The position numbers and the translations under genes are program-made. A stretch of 14,229 nt of DNA from Phyllobacteriaceae bacterium (GTDB lineage: Bacteria; Pseudomonadota; Alphaproteobacteria; Rhizobiales; Devosiaceae): positions 1 to 14,229 of the forward strand of contig JAAZLP010000271.1 of NCBI GenBank assembly GCA_012799265.1, written 5' to 3'. Below the pieces are notes generated by a model. That model had not been told where the DNA came from, searched no databases, and saw only the letters and a list, made by a program, of their open reading frames with translations. Numbering within the stretch: position 1 is the first letter of the stretch; each line of letters starts with the position of its first letter. Of the stretch, positions 12,422-14,229 are shown piece by piece.

Positions 12422-13948
12422 ATGATTGACGGTCTCCTGATGCTCGGCGGCGGGCTCGCGCATTTCATGACGCCGCTGTCGCTGTTCAATATCGCTTGGG
12501 CGACGCTGCTGGGCATCGTCATTGGCGCGCTTCCCGGCCTCACCGCCACCATGGGCGTGGCACTGCTGGTGACGCTGACCTACAAGATGGCACCAGACCA
12601 GGCGATCCTCTGCCTGATGTGTCTTTATTCCGGCGCCATCTATGGCGGCAGCCGCACTGCCATCCTGCTCTCCATCCCCGGCACGCCGGCAAGCGCCGCG
12701 ACCACGCTGGACGGGCACCCGCTGGCGCTACAGGGCAAGGCCGGCACGGCCATGGGCCTGGCCACCACATCCTCTGCGTTGGGCACGATGGTGGGCATCA
12801 TTGCCCTGGCACTGATCGCGCCACTGCTGGCCGAGGCCGCGCTCAAGTTCGGCTCCTATGAATTTTTCTGGCTGGCCCTGTTCGGCGTTATCATCTCAGG
12901 TCAGCTGACCGCCATCGACGATCCACTAAAGGGCTATATCGCCGGAATTCTGGGCCTGCTCGTCGCCATGGTGGGGATGGAAACGCTGCATGCCTACCAG
13001 CGCTTCACCTTTGGTATCCCGGCGCTGGGCGGCGGCGTCGACCTGATCCCCGCCATGGTCGGCGCCTTCGGCTTTGCCGAAATCCTCGGGGTGATGAAGC
13101 GCAAGGCCCAGGCCCGCATCGTAACCTCGGGCGATCGGGTCATCCCGCGCTTCCGCGACGTCTTTGCCTATAAGTGGACGACTCTCCGCTCCGGCCTCAT
13201 CGGCACCTTTGTGGGCATCGTCCCCGGCGTTGGCGAGGATGTTGGGGCCTGGGCCTCCTATGCCGCCGCAAAGCGAACCAGCAAGGAAGCGCATCTGTTC
13301 GGAAAGGGCAGCCAGGAAGGCCTTATCGCCGCCGAAACAGGCAATTCCGCCGTCGTGCCAGGCGCCATGATTCCAACGCTGACGCTGGCCCTGCCCGGCT
13401 CGGCCTCGGCGGCTGTGCTGATCGCGGCCATGTATATCCACGGCATCCGGCCTGGCCCGCTGCTGATGACGGAAAATCCGGAATTCCTCTACCAGATCGT
13501 CGCCATCCTCGTGTTCTCAACCATTGCCTTCACCATCTTCGGCCTCTTCCTCACCAAGCCGCTGATGACGGTATTGCAGGTGCCGCGCGAGCGGCTGATG
13601 GCGGTGGTCTATGTGCTGTGTGTTGTCGGCTCGTTCGCCATTACCCAGCGCCTCTTTGACGTCTATGTCATGCTGTTCTTCGGCATTGTCGGGTTCCTCC
13701 TGCGGGAGATGAAATATCCCATGGCGCCTTTGGTGCTGGGCATCATTCTGGGCGACCTGCTGGACCTTAATCTCCGGCGCGGCCTGGCGCTGACCAATGG
13801 CGATCCCACCCCGTTCTTTACCCGCCCGATCTCTGCTGTTATCTGGCTGATCATCGTGCTGACCATCCTCATGTCCATCCCACCGGTAAACCGATTTGTC
13901 CGAGACCTCTTCACCCGCAATCGCGGACACGCCTCGGCCAAAGGCTGA
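12422..13948 (+). CDS. tctA: Tripartite tricarboxylate transporter large membrane subunit TctA
   Basis: A protein of 508 residues with about a dozen membrane segments, the usual length of TctA. Family motifs occur twice, reflecting the internal repeat: GALPGLTATMG (35-45) with YGGSRTAILLSIPGTPASA (74-92), and GIVPGVGEDVG (265-275) with ETGNSAVVPGAMIPTLTLAL (305-324) followed by PGSASAA. These conserved loops are thought to form the substrate pathway. The subunit imports the ligand handed over by TctC, driven by an ion gradient across the inner membrane. The start is supported by AGGAGAG at 12408-12414. The 3' end overlaps the probable TTG start of the regulator gene by 53 bases in a different frame. 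Confidence 0.96.
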   Translation: MIDGLLMLGGGLAHFMTPLSLFNIAWATLLGIVIGALPGLTATMGVALLVTLTYKMAPDQAILCLMCLYSGAIYGGSRTAILLSIPGTPASAATTLDGHPLALQGKAGTAMGLATTSSALGTMVGIIALALIAPLLAEAALKFGSYEFFWLALFGVIISGQLTAIDDPLKGYIAGILGLLVAMVGMETLHAYQRFTFGIPALGGGVDLIPAMVGAFGFAEILGVMKRKAQARIVTSGDRVIPRFRDVFAYKWTTLRSGLIGTFVGIVPGVGEDVGAWASYAAAKRTSKEAHLFGKGSQEGLIAAETGNSAVVPGAMIPTLTLALPGSASAAVLIAAMYIHGIRPGPLLMTENPEFLYQIVAILVFSTIAFTIFGLFLTKPLMTVLQVPRERLMAVVYVLCVVGSFAITQRLFDVYVMLFFGIVGFLLREMKYPMAPLVLGIILGDLLDLNLRRGLALTNGDPTPFFTRPISAVIWLIIVLTILMSIPPVNRFVRDLFTRNRGHASAKG

Positions 13949-14229
13949 GGCAGAAACCGCCAAGCGCGCGCGCAATTCGGCCAAGACCAAGGCCTCGATC
14001 CTGGCCGCGGCGCGGGTGGAATTTGCTGATCGGGGATTTGAGGGGGCGCGTGTCGACGCCATTGCCGAACGGGCCGGCGCCAATAAGCGCTTGCTCTATC
14101 ATTACTTCGGCAACAAGGAAGAGCTCTACCGGGCGGTGCTGCTCGACGCCTATCAGGAAATCCGCGCCGGCGAACGGGCGCTATCGCTGGATCAATATGA
14201 TCCCGTCCAGGCCATGGACCGGCTGGTGC
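13896..14229 (+). CDS. TetR/AcrR family transcriptional regulator (3' end outside window)
   Basis: The frame is open from 13890 to the end of the window. It encodes, after a Lys/Ala-rich N-tail, KASILAAARVEFADRGFEGA then RVDAIAERAGANKRLLYHYF and GNKEELYRAVL, a canonical TetR helix-turn-helix. In the frame the only plausible start before this domain is TTG at 13896, inside the end of tctA; no ATG or GTG is available. That start yields 111 residues within the window, beginning (M)SETSSPAIADTPRPK. Overlap with tctA by 53 bases implies translational coupling and cotranscription with the transporter, an arrangement that fits autoregulation. It is the only regulator in the region and the best candidate to bind the repeated 17-base palindrome. 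The ligand domain is cut off. Confidence 0.88.
   Translation, partial: MSETSSPAIADTPRPKAEAETAKRARNSAKTKASILAAARVEFADRGFEGARVDAIAERAGANKRLLYHYFGNKEELYRAVLLDAYQEIRAGERALSLDQYDPVQAMDRLV

Overview
The window looks like chromosomal DNA of a GC-rich alphaproteobacterium, most likely of the order Hyphomicrobiales (Devosia-like; a guess from gene content and style). Grounds: the rnd-lptC-lptA-lptB-rpoN order, an Irr-type iron-control box, a palindromic repeat ending in GTCACCCCGGC / GCCGGGGTGAC as is common in alphaproteobacteria, and genes packed with ATGA overlaps. I see no tRNA, rRNA, insertion sequence, CRISPR or phage gene.

Left part (1-5725, all + strand) is housekeeping. It holds the 3' end of ribonuclease D, then lptC-lptA-lptB (LPS export, joined by 4-base overlaps), then rpoN (sigma-54). 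A near-consensus -24/-12 element lies in front of rpoN itself. Downstream, where many relatives have hpf and ptsN, sits an Nfu-type iron-sulfur scaffold gene. Its promoter is overlapped by a textbook Irr iron-control palindrome. A strong terminator separates it from an RNA (uracil-5) methyltransferase of the RumA/TrmA family.

Middle (5726-6357): a small secreted four-cysteine protein resembling DUF2147 ends at a bidirectional terminator shared with the converging minus-strand genes.

Right part (6358-14229) reads as one accessory catabolic regulon. The minus strand carries a TSUP (TauE/SafE) permease, a Gfo/Idh/MocA dehydrogenase, a DUF993 dihydrodipicolinate-synthase-like aldolase and a xylose-isomerase-like TIM-barrel protein. 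Diverging from them on the plus strand is a tripartite tricarboxylate transporter (tctC-tctB-tctA), then a TetR-type regulator that runs off the window and probably starts at a TTG inside tctA. An identical 17-base imperfect palindrome lies in front of the dehydrogenase and in the permease/transporter divergent region. It is the likely operator that ties the two arms together.

My reading is uptake by TctABC, oxidation by the dehydrogenase, then isomerisation and retro-aldol cleavage of an unidentified polyol, sugar or sugar-acid substrate, induced through the TetR protein. The substrate is not visible from sequence. This is the part of the window most likely to hold undescribed biochemistry.
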